Counted from the stretch's first letter, positions 8,433 to 16,142 are shown. The stretch: DNA of 38,150 nucleotides from Paenibacillus aestuarii (GCF_027789125.1 NZ_JAQFVF010000084.1:1-38150), one strand, 5' to 3'. The notes: a model not told the origin generated them from the letters alone. Program-made: numbers and translations.

Positions 8433-8536
8433 TAAATCTGCCTCTTCTCTCGGAAAACTTGGACTGAAATATTCTTTCCCCATAATTTTATTAGCATCAT
8501 AAGGTGTCCATCAATATGGATATATCTATACAACAT

Positions 8537-8652
8537 ATAGGAATTGCCTATGTTTCTTAGACACTCATATCATAGTTTCTGTCTATGTCATCTATAGAAA
8601 AAATAGAATTGATTGATGAATTGCATTGCATTTCAATACGATAAATACATGC
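8537..8652. promoter_or_regulatory. LysR-type operator/promoter, copy A
   Basis: Contains the dyads ATAGGAATTGCCTAT (8537-8551) and CTATGTCATCTATAG (8583-8597, CTAT-N7-ATAG, T-N11-A type), then ATAGAATTGAT and the promoter-like block TTTCAATACGATAAATACATGC (8631-8652, partly quoted by position). The same arrangement stands at 11680-11755 and 22047-22111. In the intact copy it drives an isochorismatase gene to the right; here that gene has been lost and only the promoter remains, opposite the xapX fragment and dioxygenase. Confidence 0.55.
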
Positions 8653-8868
8653 GACGAGCTGTCGTACACCATAAAATGAGGAAGGGATGTTTATTTTGTA
8701 TGCCCACACCATGTTTTCAACGTAAAATCTGTGGGGTATTAAGTTTCTTTCTTCGATTCTTCAATGACACCAATTTTCGGTTTGCTGGTCGGTCCTGTTC
8801 AAGAAATCTTAACTTGGCCGGTTCTGTTATTCGTTAGCATAGGGGCTTCTCTTGATGGAAGGAACCTG
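8653..8868 (+). other. Stretch after promoter copy A without an assignable gene
   Basis: An SD-like AGGAAGGG near 8680 precedes ATG at 8701, matching the layout of the intact isochorismatase, but the frame that follows is not an isochorismatase. A plus-strand frame from about 8768 to 8919 contains a hydrophobic segment (LTWPVLLFVSIGASLDG) that could be a membrane-protein scrap. I cannot name it. Confidence 0.3.
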
Positions 8869-8988
8869 TCATCTATATCGTTCCATAAAGCCGACGAGCT
8901 GACGGATGTACACTAATCGTGTTGCCTGATTCGCCGCCAATGGAACTAGATGAACGATGTTGACGATGGAACGCTCAAGAACTGTCAT
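8869..8988 (-). CDS. Small hypothetical protein (39 aa)
   Basis: ATG at 8988 is preceded by GGGGGAGGTGATC, one of the strongest ribosome sites in the window, 5 bases away. The product (MTVLERSIVNIVHLVP, then TRLVYIRQLVGFMERYR) is 39 residues, moderately hydrophobic, with a basic end. It follows the zinc-ribbon gene on the same strand across a strong hairpin. I do not recognise the family. The ribosome site is the main reason to call it. Confidence 0.4.
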   Translation of the reverse strand: MTVLERSIVNIVHLVPLAANQATRLVYIRQLVGFMERYR

Positions 8989-9023
8989 ACGCTGATCACC
9001 TCCCCCATCTTCGCGTAAGTACT

Positions 9024-9072
9024 GACCGTGGAGGCTATGATTACTTCCACCCTAATCATAGCCTCCACGGTC
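9024..9072 (-). terminator. 20-bp perfect hairpin at the end of the zinc-ribbon gene
   Basis: Arms at 9024-9043 and 9053-9072 are perfectly complementary over 20 bases (left arm begins GACCGTGGAGG) with a 9-base loop. Five more pairs (GTAAG/CTTAC) can extend it beyond an internal loop. The stop codon of the upstream gene (9056-9058) lies inside it. No T-run follows, so it may protect or process RNA rather than end transcription. Confidence 0.6.
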
Positions 9073-9289
9073 GCTTACAGTAGCCGTAAGTCTCTACCTC
9101 TAACGGCTCTTGATCGGCCTCGGCCGCTTCCTTCGACTCGTACAGCGATGTGCCGCAAGCGTTGCACTCGCCGTAGCGATTGTAGTTTGTGGTTAGCTCC
9201 TGGCACGTACTGCACCAACCTTCTGGAACACTGTCCCATGGCCTCGTGGGCGGGATATAGTTTTGGTTGGTGATCATGTTCATGCGCAT
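9056..9289 (-). CDS. Small zinc-ribbon-like protein (77 aa)
   Basis: Starts MRMNMITNQNYIPP at 9289. AAGGAG is 4 bases upstream of that ATG and 10 bases upstream of the next in-frame ATG (9283), so either may be used. Two CxxC knuckles, CSTC and CNAC, 13 residues apart, make a likely zinc ribbon. The rest is acidic with a short C-terminal YGYCKRPWRL. Size and composition resemble small phage or plasmid proteins, but I see no phage genes around it. The function is unknown. The stop codon is inside the long hairpin at 9024-9072. Confidence 0.6.
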   Translation of the reverse strand: MRMNMITNQNYIPPTRPWDSVPEGWCSTCQELTTNYNRYGECNACGTSLYESKEAAEADQEPLEVETYGYCKRPWRL

Positions 9290-9446
9290 TTCACTCCTTC
9301 TTCAATAGTACGTTCCAGCTTCCCGGTACACCCGTTGCTACATACGCGTTTAAGCCCAGTTATTAACGCTTTCATCTTCGTTTAACTAATTCAAAGCCCA
9401 GTCCCTCATTGGCCGTGAATTGCAGAATACATTAGGAGCATCAAAG
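9290..9446. other. Non-coding gap
   Basis: No gene, repeat or clear regulatory site was recognised between the zinc-ribbon gene and the next small gene. Confidence 0.4.
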
Positions 9447-9683
9447 TTAATTGTTTTTTTTACTAAGCGTAGGCCGGGGATTCTGGTACCTGTCGTCTGT
9501 TTTTACATGAAAATTGTTCCTATACTTTTCAAGTGTTTGCATTCTACCAACATATTTTTCCATGCTCTTCAATATTTCTTCTATTTCATCAATATAAATT
9601 TGATCACCGAACATTTTATAGAGCAGCATATAGTCATTGTATTCGTCCAGCCATTCGTTTACTTGAACTGGTGTCACTTTCAT
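9447..9683 (-). CDS. Small hypothetical protein (78 aa)
   Basis: MKVTPVQVNEWLDEYND at the start, acidic and rich in Tyr/Met, predicted mostly helical (IDEIEEILKSMEKYVGRMQTLEKY looks amphipathic), with a basic tail. AAAGGGAG lies 3-4 bases before the ATG at 9683, closer than ideal; a GTG two codons later is better spaced. I do not recognise the family. It is flanked by decayed genes but has no interruption itself. Confidence 0.5.
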   Translation of the reverse strand: MKVTPVQVNEWLDEYNDYMLLYKMFGDQIYIDEIEEILKSMEKYVGRMQTLEKYRNNFHVKTDDRYQNPRPTLSKKNN

Positions 9684-9804
9684 CCACTCCCTTTTATTAA
9701 CTTTAATTTATCAATTTTGCCTTGTAGTCATTTTTTCCAATCCATGAAATCTGCTTTACTTTTACCGAATGCGGTAGTAGTGATAAGCGCGTATGGAGTG
9801 ATGA

Positions 9805-9842
9805 AAAAATTCACGAAGAAAGTTCTTACTTCGTGAATTTTT
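9805..9842. terminator. Terminator behind the minus-strand isochorismatase remnant
   Basis: AAAAATTCACGAAG (9805-9818) pairs perfectly with CTTCGTGAATTTTT (9829-9842), 14 bp with A/T tails, so it can stop transcription both ways. A decayed relative follows the isochorismatase pseudogene at 12327 (ACGAAGTAAGAACTTTTTTC near 12350), showing that the downstream flank was duplicated with the gene. Confidence 0.8.
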
Positions 9843-9855
9843 CCTTGCTAATCGA

Positions 9856-10130
9856 TTAATGCCCCTCAGAACTGCCGAACATTGCTTGCGAGTAAATAAT
9901 ACCTAGACCTTCGTGCCGGCCAACCATCGTATGGGCATAAAATACATCCTCGATGTAAGCGCTATCATGTTGCAGAGCAATTTCTACAACAGCATTATAG
10001 TCTCTTGACGAGCCCACTCACACAATGTAGCAATAACAAGTTTGCGGCCAGTCTTTTTGTCCCACCGTATTACTGACGACGGCTTGTCTATCGGCATTTT
10101 GCACGCCGATTAGCATTTGTTGTCTAAGGT
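9856..10130 (-). pseudogene. YcaC-type isochorismatase-like hydrolase, remnant D
   Basis: Pieces of the protein encoded intact at 22171 can be read on the minus strand in several frames: QQMLIGVQNADRQAVVSNTV, then after a large internal deletion a WARQETYNAVVEIALQHDSA-like segment, then GIIYSQAMFGSSEGH with the stop at 9856. The Asp and Cys catalytic regions are lost. The N-terminal end stops about 20 bases before the divergent xapX gene, so the intergenic promoter has been deleted as well. Confidence 0.75.
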
Positions 10131-10153
10131 CTTATAAACAAGGAGGCATATTT

Positions 10154-10345
10154 ATGTGGTCTGTATTATTAGCTTTAGGTACTGGAATCGCTATCGGAAT
10201 TGTTTTTCAGACCCTCCGTATACCGTCTCCCGCACCACCAATGTTAGGATTGATAGGCCTTTTCGGTATGTTTTTAGGACAACGACTTATTCCGTGGGTT
10301 AAATTACTGTTCAATCATAGTTCAAACATAGTTAAATCAGGCTGA
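10154..10345 (+). CDS. xapX: XapX-domain (DUF1427) membrane protein
   Basis: 63 residues with AAGGAGG 8 bases before the ATG. Two hydrophobic segments flank the family signature IPSPAPPMLGLIGLFGMFLG. XapX-domain proteins are small inner-membrane proteins, often next to xanthosine, isochorismatase-like or amidohydrolase genes; their activity is not established. It is nearly the same as the protein at 21675-21848 (both share LRIPSPAPP/FRIPSPAPP and GMFLGQRLIPW). It lies divergently from a dead isochorismatase, the same arrangement as the intact pair at 21848/22171. Only about 24 bases separate its start from the remnant, so its native promoter may be gone. Confidence 0.85.
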   Translation: MWSVLLALGTGIAIGIVFQTLRIPSPAPPMLGLIGLFGMFLGQRLIPWVKLLFNHSSNIVKSG

Positions 10346-10377
10346 TTTATTGAACATTCAGCAGGCTACTGCCCCAT

Positions 10378-10660
10378 TTGACATTGGGAAATTTTCATCT
10401 TGAGGAGCAATATGTCAAATCCAATACGCGGGCTAAGGAAGTCGTTATCATCCAATCATTCTTGACATGGTGCTTCGAGATAGGATATCCCAACAAGTAC
10501 GTTGCACGCGTTTCCGGCCGGTGCAAAAAAAGAAAGAGGAGATTTCGGAGCAGCAGGGATATTGACGAAGAGGATCTGAGGCAGGCAATTGACTTTAGAT
10601 CGCCCAGGTTCAGACCAATGGCGGAACCCAGTTGTCAAAAGAAAGTAGTGCATTTCCGAG
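10378..10660 (+). pseudogene. Possible tyrosine-recombinase N-terminal fragment
   Basis: An open plus-strand frame without an ATG or ribosome site reads IIQSFLTWCFEIGYPNKYVA, then a basic KKRKRRFR stretch and DIDEEDLRQAI. This resembles the core-binding domain and domain linker of phage-type integrases (F-x-W...G-Y, basic patch, L-x-x-E-x-L). It has no catalytic domain and runs into a terminator at 10670. The assignment rests on pattern only. Confidence 0.3.
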
Positions 10661-10669
10661 ATATTAATG

Positions 10670-10711
10670 AAACCCCCACTTCCCTCATCTATCAGAGAAG
10701 CGGGGGTTTTT
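10670..10711. terminator. GC-rich terminator
   Basis: AAACCCCC-a-CTTC pairs with GAAG-c-GGGGGTTT around a loop at 10683-10696, followed by T's on the plus strand and preceded by A's, so it works in both directions. It separates the integrase-like fragment from the minus-strand pirin remnant. Confidence 0.8.
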
Positions 10712-10724
10712 AATAAAGAGGCGA

Positions 10725-11023
10725 TCAGGAAATACCAGAAATTTTACGACTTAGCTCACTCTGCGAAGGGTTGTATTCAGCATGAACGATTCCTGCCCCT
10801 GCGCTCATTCGCTGCACTTCCTCAGTTGTTGTTATTTCCACATTCCCCAAGTTATCTTCATGGCGGACTGATCCTGCAAGTACTATTGTCAAGATCTCCA
10901 TATCGCTGTGCGGGTGGGCACCAAATCCTTTGCCGGGATCTATGTCATCGAGAAGCTTAAACGGCTGCGCAGCCATCCATGATCTACGTTAAATCGGGAA
11001 TCGGCCGGGAATACTTGGATCAT
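10725..11023 (-). pseudogene. Pirin-family protein, broken
   Basis: The N-terminus is in one frame from ATG 11023 (MIQVFPADSRFNVDHGWL, then RSRLSFSMT and a stop). The cupin core is in another (GFGAHPHSDMEILTIVLAG ... VQRMSAGAGIVHAEYN) and ends at 10725. The metal-site HPH, the distal His and Glu and the RMSAG motif of pirins are present. However, the frame is broken near residue 27, a segment is missing, and the C-terminal cupin is absent. Intact pirins have about 230-290 residues; some degrade quercetin and are linked to quinone stress. Confidence 0.75.
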
Positions 11024-11043
11024 TGTAGAACGCCCCTTATCAG

Positions 11044-11240
11044 CTATTTTAACAATACGTCATCATAATCCTTATGTCGGTCAAATTGACTTTGGGCGAA
11101 TGGACATAACGGCATAATCTTTATCCCCTCCTTCTGAGCAAATTCGACTACCCGCCTAACTAATTCTTGTCCTACTCCTTGACCTCGCAGACTATCAGAA
11201 ACAAACGTATGGTCTACAATTCTTTATAAATTTCAATCAT
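11044..11240 (-). pseudogene. YjdJ-like GNAT acetyltransferase, internally deleted
   Basis: Starts at ATG 11240 one base after the yjdI stop (TAATG overlap) as MIEIYKE, then hits a stop. A second frame continues VDHTFVSDSLRGQGVGQELV and ends PLCPFAQSQFDRH...DDVLLK at 11044. It matches the intact YjdJ at 6183-6458 closely, but about 30 residues between the start and VDHT are missing. A yjdI-yjdJ operon once existed here. Confidence 0.8.
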
Positions 11241-11476
11241 TATTGTTCCCCCTTTTGTTTTTCTTTTCTTATATATTGCAAAGCACCACTTGGACATTTA
11301 TCAATAAGATCTGCAATTTTGTCAGCTGTTTCTCCGTCTGCATGAATCCATGGTTTCTTATTAACGTTGAACACTCCCGGTAACCCTCTCACACAATTAG
11401 CAGAATGCATGCATCTACCATAATGAAAAATAACATCGATATCTTTCCCTCTATATATTTTGAATTCTTCATTCAT
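11240..11476 (-). CDS. yjdI: YjdI-family divergent [4Fe-4S] mono-cluster protein
   Basis: 78 residues (Fer4_19 / YjdI family). I chose the ATG at 11476 because CGGAG lies 10 bases upstream; the in-frame ATG at 11485 is only 1 base from it. The cluster ligands appear as CMHSANC (C-x5-C) with a downstream DKCPSGAL, on the pattern Y-x-G-K-D-I-D-V-x-F...C...C...W-I. Such proteins probably carry electrons or sense redox state in the cytoplasm; no reaction is known. E. coli yjdI and yjdJ are neighbours; here the downstream yjdJ is deleted internally, while an intact paralogue is 5 kb away. Confidence 0.85.
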   Translation of the reverse strand: MNEEFKIYRGKDIDVIFHYGRCMHSANCVRGLPGVFNVNKKPWIHADGETADKIADLIDKCPSGALQYIRKEKQKGEQ

Positions 11477-11593
11477 TTCTATCATACTCCGTTCCGTACA
11501 TTAAACTTACTCAATCCGGTCGTTCCATCGAAAATATTTCTGTTTATATCAACATCATATTGAAATTATTCTTTATGAACAATTCCATTATTT

Positions 11594-11755
11594 CTATGGC
11601 ATGTATAGCCATAAACTATATCTCTAAGGTCGAGCTAATTTGGTATTAGCATCGATTCGAACGATCCTATAATTTCAACCTATTGAACGTATAGAAAAAA
11701 TAGAATTGATCGATATATTTCGTTTTCAATACTATAAATACATGCGGCGAACTTC
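11594..11755 (+). promoter_or_regulatory. LysR-type operator/promoter, copy B
   Basis: Two CTAT-N7-ATAG dyads, CTATGGCATGTATAG (11594-11608) and CTATTGAACGTATAG (11680-11694). The second is followed by AAAAAATAGAATTGATC and the block TTTTCAATACTATAAATAC (ending about 11746) before CATGCGGCGA. The second dyad is placed relative to this block exactly as in copies A and C. It stands upstream of the isochorismatase pseudogene and may still drive the dioxygenase-hydrolase pair at 12411-13966. Confidence 0.6.
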
Positions 11756-11812
11756 AAAACTGGCCATTTTCGAATGCCGTCGTAAAACTATTAAATGAAA
11801 GTTGGGATCTAC

Positions 11813-12327
11813 ATATTTAATGACAAAACGGATTTGCTGACTACAGATAACTCTGACATCATCCTTATCGACCTTTCAAACCGCACAGTAACAACATTAG
11901 CACTTTAAGTGCTGCCTTATCGACAAGCGCATTCGAATCTATGATCGTTGAATGCTTGGGAGGATCAACGAGTTGTTTATAAAGTGAACAGCTATGGCAA
12001 TAAAAAACTTGTCGTTTCTGGTCTATGGACAGAGATTTGCGACTTATCAGCTGTGCTTTCCGCGATCGATCAAGGATATGAAGTATACATCGTAACCGAT
12101 ACTTCAAGCGGTGTATCAAAAAAAGCGCACGACATGGCCGTTCAGTGCATGATTCAAGCGGGCGCGGCACCAATTTCATGGGAACAGTACCTGTTAGAAT
12201 TGCAACGTGACTGGGCACGTTCAGAAACTTACCAAGCAACAACAGATATTGCTAAAGAACATGGCGGGCATATGGATTAGGTGTTTTTTACTCTCAAGAA
12301 ATGTTCGGCGGTTCTGAGGGACATTAA
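11813..12327 (+). pseudogene. YcaC-type isochorismatase-like hydrolase, pseudogene B
   Basis: It starts where the intact gene has ATG but with ATA (11813), reading FNDKTDLLTTDNSDIILID. After an internal deletion of about 60 residues with a stop, MNAWEDQRVVYKVNSYGNKK to GLWTEICDLSAVLSAI (catalytic Cys region kept) and LLELQRDWARSETYQA follow. A +1 frameshift near 12270 separates AYGLGVFYSQEMFGG from the rest. It compares with 22171-22809 along its length. Three lesions mean it is dead, yet the dioxygenase gene 84 bases downstream is intact. Confidence 0.85.
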
Positions 12328-12410
12328 TCAATTAGCAAGCGAAAATTTACGAAGTAAGAACTTTTTTCTTGATTGCCGTTTAAGTCATATTTTTTATTGG
12401 AGGTATTTTC

Positions 12411-13361
12411 ATGTCAAAACATACGACGGGTATCCATCACATAACAGCATTTGCTAGTGATCCTCAAGCAAACGTTGACTTTTACGCCGGAATCCTCGGC
12501 CTGCGCTTAGTAAAGAAAACAATTAACTTTGATGCTCCTGAAGTATATCACTTATACTTTGGAAATGAAGCAGGGAGCCCGGGAACTATCATCACGTTTT
12601 TTCCATCGCCTGGATCACCAAAAGGAGAGATAGGCGGCGGTCAAGTCGGTATCACCACCTATATCGTACCGCAAGGTTCGCTAGGCTTCTGGGAAAACCG
12701 TCTGATGGATTTTGGAATCACTGTTAAGAAACTGAACCGTTTTCAAGAAGCTTATCTGCAATTCGCGGATAATGAGGGACTGGGTCTTGAAATAGTTGAA
12801 CGAAGTGAGGGACCCGATAGCAGATGGGCGTTTAATGGCATACCAGCAGATAAAGCAATTAAAGGGTTCGGGGGAGCTGTCCTCTACAGCGTCAATGCAG
12901 AGAGCACTATGGACACGTTGCAAAACGTCCTCGGTCTGACTAAAGTCGCAGAAGATGGCGAGTATGCTCGTTTTCAGGCAACCGGAGAGCTTGGTAACAT
13001 CATTGACGTTCCTCTAGTCAGCATGGAATGGGGTGTAGGCGGAGCTGGAACGGTTCATCATATTGCTTGGCGTGCAAACGATTTTGACGATCATGCAGAG
13101 TGGCAAAAGGAAGTCATGCGCAAAGGATTCCGACCAACTCAAATTATTGACCGCCAGTACTTCAATGCTATCTATTTCCGGGAATACGGCGGTATTCTTT
13201 TCGAAATTGCCACAGATCCCCCAGGTTTCGCCAAGGATGAGCCTGCTGAATCGTTAGGTGAGAAATTACAGCTGCCTGAGTGGTATGAGAAGCATCGTGC
13301 TAAAATTGAACAGAATCTAATTCCAATTCAAGTAAGAGAAGTGGATGGGCAGCTGTCATGA
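12411..13361 (+). CDS. mhqO: Ring-cleaving dioxygenase, MhqO-like
   Basis: 316 residues with GGAGG 9 bases before the ATG. Two glyoxalase-fold halves; expected metal ligands His9/10 (GIHHITAF), His216/217 (GTVHHIAWRA) and Glu265 (ILFEIATDPPGFA). In B. subtilis, MhqO-type enzymes are induced by catechol and methyl-hydroquinone under MhqR control and open the aromatic ring, removing quinone precursors. The start of the next gene overlaps the stop by 4 bases (ATGA), so translation of the two is coupled, as in mhqOD/mhqED-type operons. Probably transcribed from promoter copy B through the dead isochorismatase. The gene symbol is by family and context, not proven orthology. Confidence 0.9.
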   Translation: MSKHTTGIHHITAFASDPQANVDFYAGILGLRLVKKTINFDAPEVYHLYFGNEAGSPGTIITFFPSPGSPKGEIGGGQVGITTYIVPQGSLGFWENRLMDFGITVKKLNRFQEAYLQFADNEGLGLEIVERSEGPDSRWAFNGIPADKAIKGFGGAVLYSVNAESTMDTLQNVLGLTKVAEDGEYARFQATGELGNIIDVPLVSMEWGVGGAGTVHHIAWRANDFDDHAEWQKEVMRKGFRPTQIIDRQYFNAIYFREYGGILFEIATDPPGFAKDEPAESLGEKLQLPEWYEKHRAKIEQNLIPIQVREVDGQLS

Positions 13362-13966
13362 AACATATTTTTGAAAGGGGTACAAATAAGGGTGCTCCAA
13401 CATTAGTTCTATTTCATGGTACAGGCGGAACTGAACGTAGTTTGCTTACTTTGGCCAAGCGAATTTCTCCGGAATCTTCTGTCCTAAGTCTCAGAGGCAA
13501 TATATTGGAGAACGGAATGCCGCGTTTCTTTAGACGACTTGCCGAAGGTGTGTTTGATGAGGCGGATTTAATTTTCCGTACAAAGGAAGTTTACGAATTT
13601 CTCGATACAGCCGCGGCCGAATACGGATTTGACCGAGACAACTTAGTGGCCATTGGTTATTCGAATGGAGCCAATATAGCAGGAAGCCTTATATTCCATC
13701 ATCAAAATGTATTAAGGGGTGCTATTCTGAATCATCCAATGGTCCCACGAAGAGGCATCAAACTGCCGGATTTAACTGACATCCCTATTTTTATAGGTGC
13801 TGGAACTAATGATCCGATCTGTTCTGCACAAGAAACCGAAGAACTTCAAAGCCTTCTTCGTGAAGCTGGAGCATCTGTCGAAGTACATTGGGAGCATTTT
13901 GGACATCAATTGACAACTAGCGAAGTAGATGCAGCCGCAGTTTGGTTTAAGAAAAATCTGCTGTGA
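13358..13966 (+). CDS. mhqD: Alpha/beta hydrolase (carboxylesterase), MhqD-like
   Basis: 202 residues, cytoplasmic. Family features: the oxyanion strand LVLFHGTGG (residues 16-24), the nucleophile elbow GYSNG with Ser102, Asp152 in GTNDP and His183 in GHQLT. It begins MKHIFERG, overlapping the dioxygenase by 4 bases, which couples their translation. MhqD hydrolases accompany ring-cleaving dioxygenases in quinone-detoxification operons; they are thought to act on ring-cleavage products or esters, but the exact substrate is not established. A dead second copy lies in the same relative position behind the other dioxygenase (7150-7385). Confidence 0.9.
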   Translation: MKHIFERGTNKGAPTLVLFHGTGGTERSLLTLAKRISPESSVLSLRGNILENGMPRFFRRLAEGVFDEADLIFRTKEVYEFLDTAAAEYGFDRDNLVAIGYSNGANIAGSLIFHHQNVLRGAILNHPMVPRRGIKLPDLTDIPIFIGAGTNDPICSAQETEELQSLLREAGASVEVHWEHFGHQLTTSEVDAAAVWFKKNLL

Positions 13967-14124
13967 CCACTTCCTCGAGAACCTGCATGGTCTTATCGGG
14001 CGCATAACGGAGCTAATATAAGTAATATCTATACCATATATAGTCAGATCCATATTGATAGTAGCCTATCAGAGGTTATAAGATGAGGTTGAATAAACTT
14101 CCAATTGAAAGAAGTTTAAGTTTT

Positions 14125-14154
14125 AGAATAATTTCCGGCCGGATGAATTATTCT
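14125..14154 (+). terminator. Possible terminator after mhqD
   Basis: AGAATAATT (14125-14133) and AATTATTCT (14146-14154) are complementary and flank CCGGCCGG, itself a palindrome; TTTAC follows on the plus strand. It lies about 160 bases behind mhqD and 28 before the next start, so it could also be an operator for the following gene. Nothing else was seen in 13967-14181. Confidence 0.4.
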
Positions 14155-14181
14155 TTACAGCATTAACAAGGAGGAAATTCT

Positions 14182-14592
14182 ATGGGAGTACGTTTTTTAA
14201 AAATGGCAGTCGTTTATATTTTGCTTGGTATCTGCATCGGTATTTACATGGGTACAACACTTAACTTTGCATTAACAAGCGTACACGCTCATACAAATCT
14301 TTTCGGGTGGGCAACATTGGCCCTTTGTGGATTTACGTATCTTCGTTTTCCCAAAGCAGCAGAATCTCCTCTAGCGAAGTGGCACTTCTGGTTGCAAGGC
14401 ATCGGCCTGCCCATCATGCTTATTACCCTCAGTATAATGGCCCATGGCTACGCTCCAAATTGGATTACCACGTTAAAGCGTATCGGTGAAGCAGTGGCTG
14501 GAACCGGTATCTTGATTTTTGCAGTCAATGTTTTTACTAACGTAAAAGCAATGGACATTCATAATAACCATAAGCTTGATGTTTCCATGTAA
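14182..14592 (+). CDS. Short heme-copper-oxidase subunit I-like membrane protein
   Basis: 136 residues with AAGGAGG before the ATG and about four hydrophobic segments (VVYILLGICIGIYMG, GWATLALCGFTYL, GIGLPIMLITLSIMAHG, AGTGILIFAVNVF). The SVHAHTNLFGWATL segment matches the heme-ligand helix of cbb3/nitric-oxide-reductase type subunit I, and further His residues are WHFW and AHGY. Full subunit I has 12 or more helices, so this is a stand-alone short relative found in Firmicutes, perhaps a heme-binding electron-transfer or sensor protein. A broken c-type cytochrome gene follows after 22 bases, suggesting a former two-gene electron-transfer unit. The role is not established. Confidence 0.7.
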   Translation: MGVRFLKMAVVYILLGICIGIYMGTTLNFALTSVHAHTNLFGWATLALCGFTYLRFPKAAESPLAKWHFWLQGIGLPIMLITLSIMAHGYAPNWITTLKRIGEAVAGTGILIFAVNVFTNVKAMDIHNNHKLDVSM

Positions 14593-14614
14593 TACCCAGA
14601 TACGTTCTTAATAA

Positions 14615-14871
14615 GGCGGGGGTAATCCAAATTCGAGCGATTCAAGCGCTTCAATAAGTGAGGGTGAACTGCTGTACAAAAAAAGCTGCATTGCATGTCA
14701 TGGCAACAACCTGGAAGGCGGAGTTGGAGCGAAATTACAAAAAGTCGGTTCAAAACTAAGCGTTGATCAAATAAAAAACCAAATTATAATGGTCGCGGTG
14801 GTATGCCTGCTGGAATCCTCAAAGAGGATGATGCTCAAAAAGTTGCCGTTTGGTTAGCAGAACATAAATAA
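14615..14871 (+). pseudogene. Cytochrome c551/c550-like lipoprotein, broken
   Basis: The frame starts without a start codon at GGGNPNSSDSSAS, the part that normally follows a lipobox Cys. It continues GELLYKKSCIACHGNNLEGG, with one CxxCH heme site, and VGSKLSVDQIKNQI. A one-base shift near 14790 then moves NGRGGMPAGILKEDDAQKVA (distal Met ligand) and VWLAEHK into another frame. The signal peptide is missing and the frame is shifted, so it is inactive. The family is membrane-anchored single-heme carriers of Bacillus-type respiratory chains. Confidence 0.85.
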
Positions 14872-14906
14872 TCCAATGAAAAGTCTGAAAACAAGGGGGA
14901 AGTAGG

Positions 14907-16142
14907 TTGGTTAACGAACCGTTGTCCAAATCGTCAAATTACTCACTCATGACCGGTATCCTTTTCTGGTGTTCGTTGGTTGTAGTTTCTTGTGTGTATT
15001 TAACGATTCCATTAATAACGATTTTTGCAGACGTATTCAAGGTATCGTCTTCTCAAGCTGCTTGGACTGGTAGTGCCTTTTCGTTTGCTTTTGCAGGTGG
15101 GGGTTTGTTCTTTGGAGTTTTATCGGAACGTTTTGGACGAAAAAAAATGATGTTGTCTGGGTTACTATTGCTCACTGTAATATCTCCTCTAACCGGAAGT
15201 GTCAGCAGCTTATCTTGGCTTGTTGCCCTTCGAGTCGCCCAAGGTTTAGCGGCCTCCATGTTCCCTCCGTCAGTCTTGGCCTACGCAATGGAAATGTTTC
15301 CGATTAAAAGAAGAGTCACCATTATCGGGTTCATCAGTACGGCGTTTTTAATGGCAACTATCGTTGGACAAATATACAGCAGCTATATTGTTTTATACAT
15401 GAGTTGGTCTTATGTCTTCTATATTCTTTTTGCGATTTATTTCATATCCACGATCTTGATTACCTTTTTTATTCCAAACGATAAAACACAGCAACCGGAT
15501 GGTGGCTTCTTTTCTGCCTTTTTGAGAATCGGCTATATTTTCAAGAAGAAGAATTTGCCTCTTTGCTACATCATTTCAGCTACACTCTTTATTTCGCTTG
15601 TCGGTTTTTTTACGACTCTTGGAAATTATTTAACAAGTTCGCTCTTCGGATTAAGTCATCAAGATATTCTATGGGTCCGTATAGTAGGTATAATCGGAAT
15701 GATAGTAGCACCGTTTGATGGAAGATTGGCCGCGAAAATTGGAGTCAAAAACGTTTTAAGTTGCGGATTGATCTTGGCTGGAATCGGCTTGGGATTGTTA
15801 GGCCTCTGGACTAACCTCATTTTATTAGTAACGTTGAGCGTTGTGTTTATTACGGGAATTGCTATGGCTCTTCCCGCATTGATCACTCTAATTGGCCTCA
15901 TTGCGGGGGAAATCCGGGCGATCGCGGTTTCATTCCATATGTTTATGGTGTTCATAGGTGCATCGCTTGGGCCGATTCTCTCGATTTATCTGATAAATCA
16001 TGGAGGCTATTTACTCTCTTTTGAAGTATCCACTGGATTGTTGTGTTTGAGCTTGATTGTCCCCTATTTTATTCGTTTAGAAGAACCACGTAGTTACTCA
16101 GCATCATCCCAAAATGAGACCTACGCGAACCCGGCGAAATGA
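14907..16142 (+). CDS. MFS transporter, DHA1-type drug/metabolite exporter
   Basis: 411 residues with about twelve membrane segments. The start is TTG at 14907, behind GGGGGAAGTAGG; no ATG is suitably placed. Motif A of the family is present after helix 2 (GVLSERFGRKKMML), and RVAQGLAASMFPPSVLAY fits the motif of helix 4. Transporters of this group (YgaY/YnfM/AraJ-like) use the proton gradient to export drugs or small metabolites. It lies 35 bases after the broken cytochrome and 100 bases before catalase, on the same strand. The substrate cannot be deduced; its place in a detoxification region suggests aromatic or electrophilic compounds. Confidence 0.85.
   Translation: MVNEPLSKSSNYSLMTGILFWCSLVVVSCVYLTIPLITIFADVFKVSSSQAAWTGSAFSFAFAGGGLFFGVLSERFGRKKMMLSGLLLLTVISPLTGSVSSLSWLVALRVAQGLAASMFPPSVLAYAMEMFPIKRRVTIIGFISTAFLMATIVGQIYSSYIVLYMSWSYVFYILFAIYFISTILITFFIPNDKTQQPDGGFFSAFLRIGYIFKKKNLPLCYIISATLFISLVGFFTTLGNYLTSSLFGLSHQDILWVRIVGIIGMIVAPFDGRLAAKIGVKNVLSCGLILAGIGLGLLGLWTNLILLVTLSVVFITGIAMALPALITLIGLIAGEIRAIAVSFHMFMVFIGASLGPILSIYLINHGGYLLSFEVSTGLLCLSLIVPYFIRLEEPRSYSASSQNETYANPAK

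Noticed and set aside
9420..9836. 138-codon plus-strand frame
   Set aside because: Shadow opposite the 78-aa gene at 9447-9683; it includes the terminator hairpin at 9805-9842 and a run of T codons (Phe-rich).
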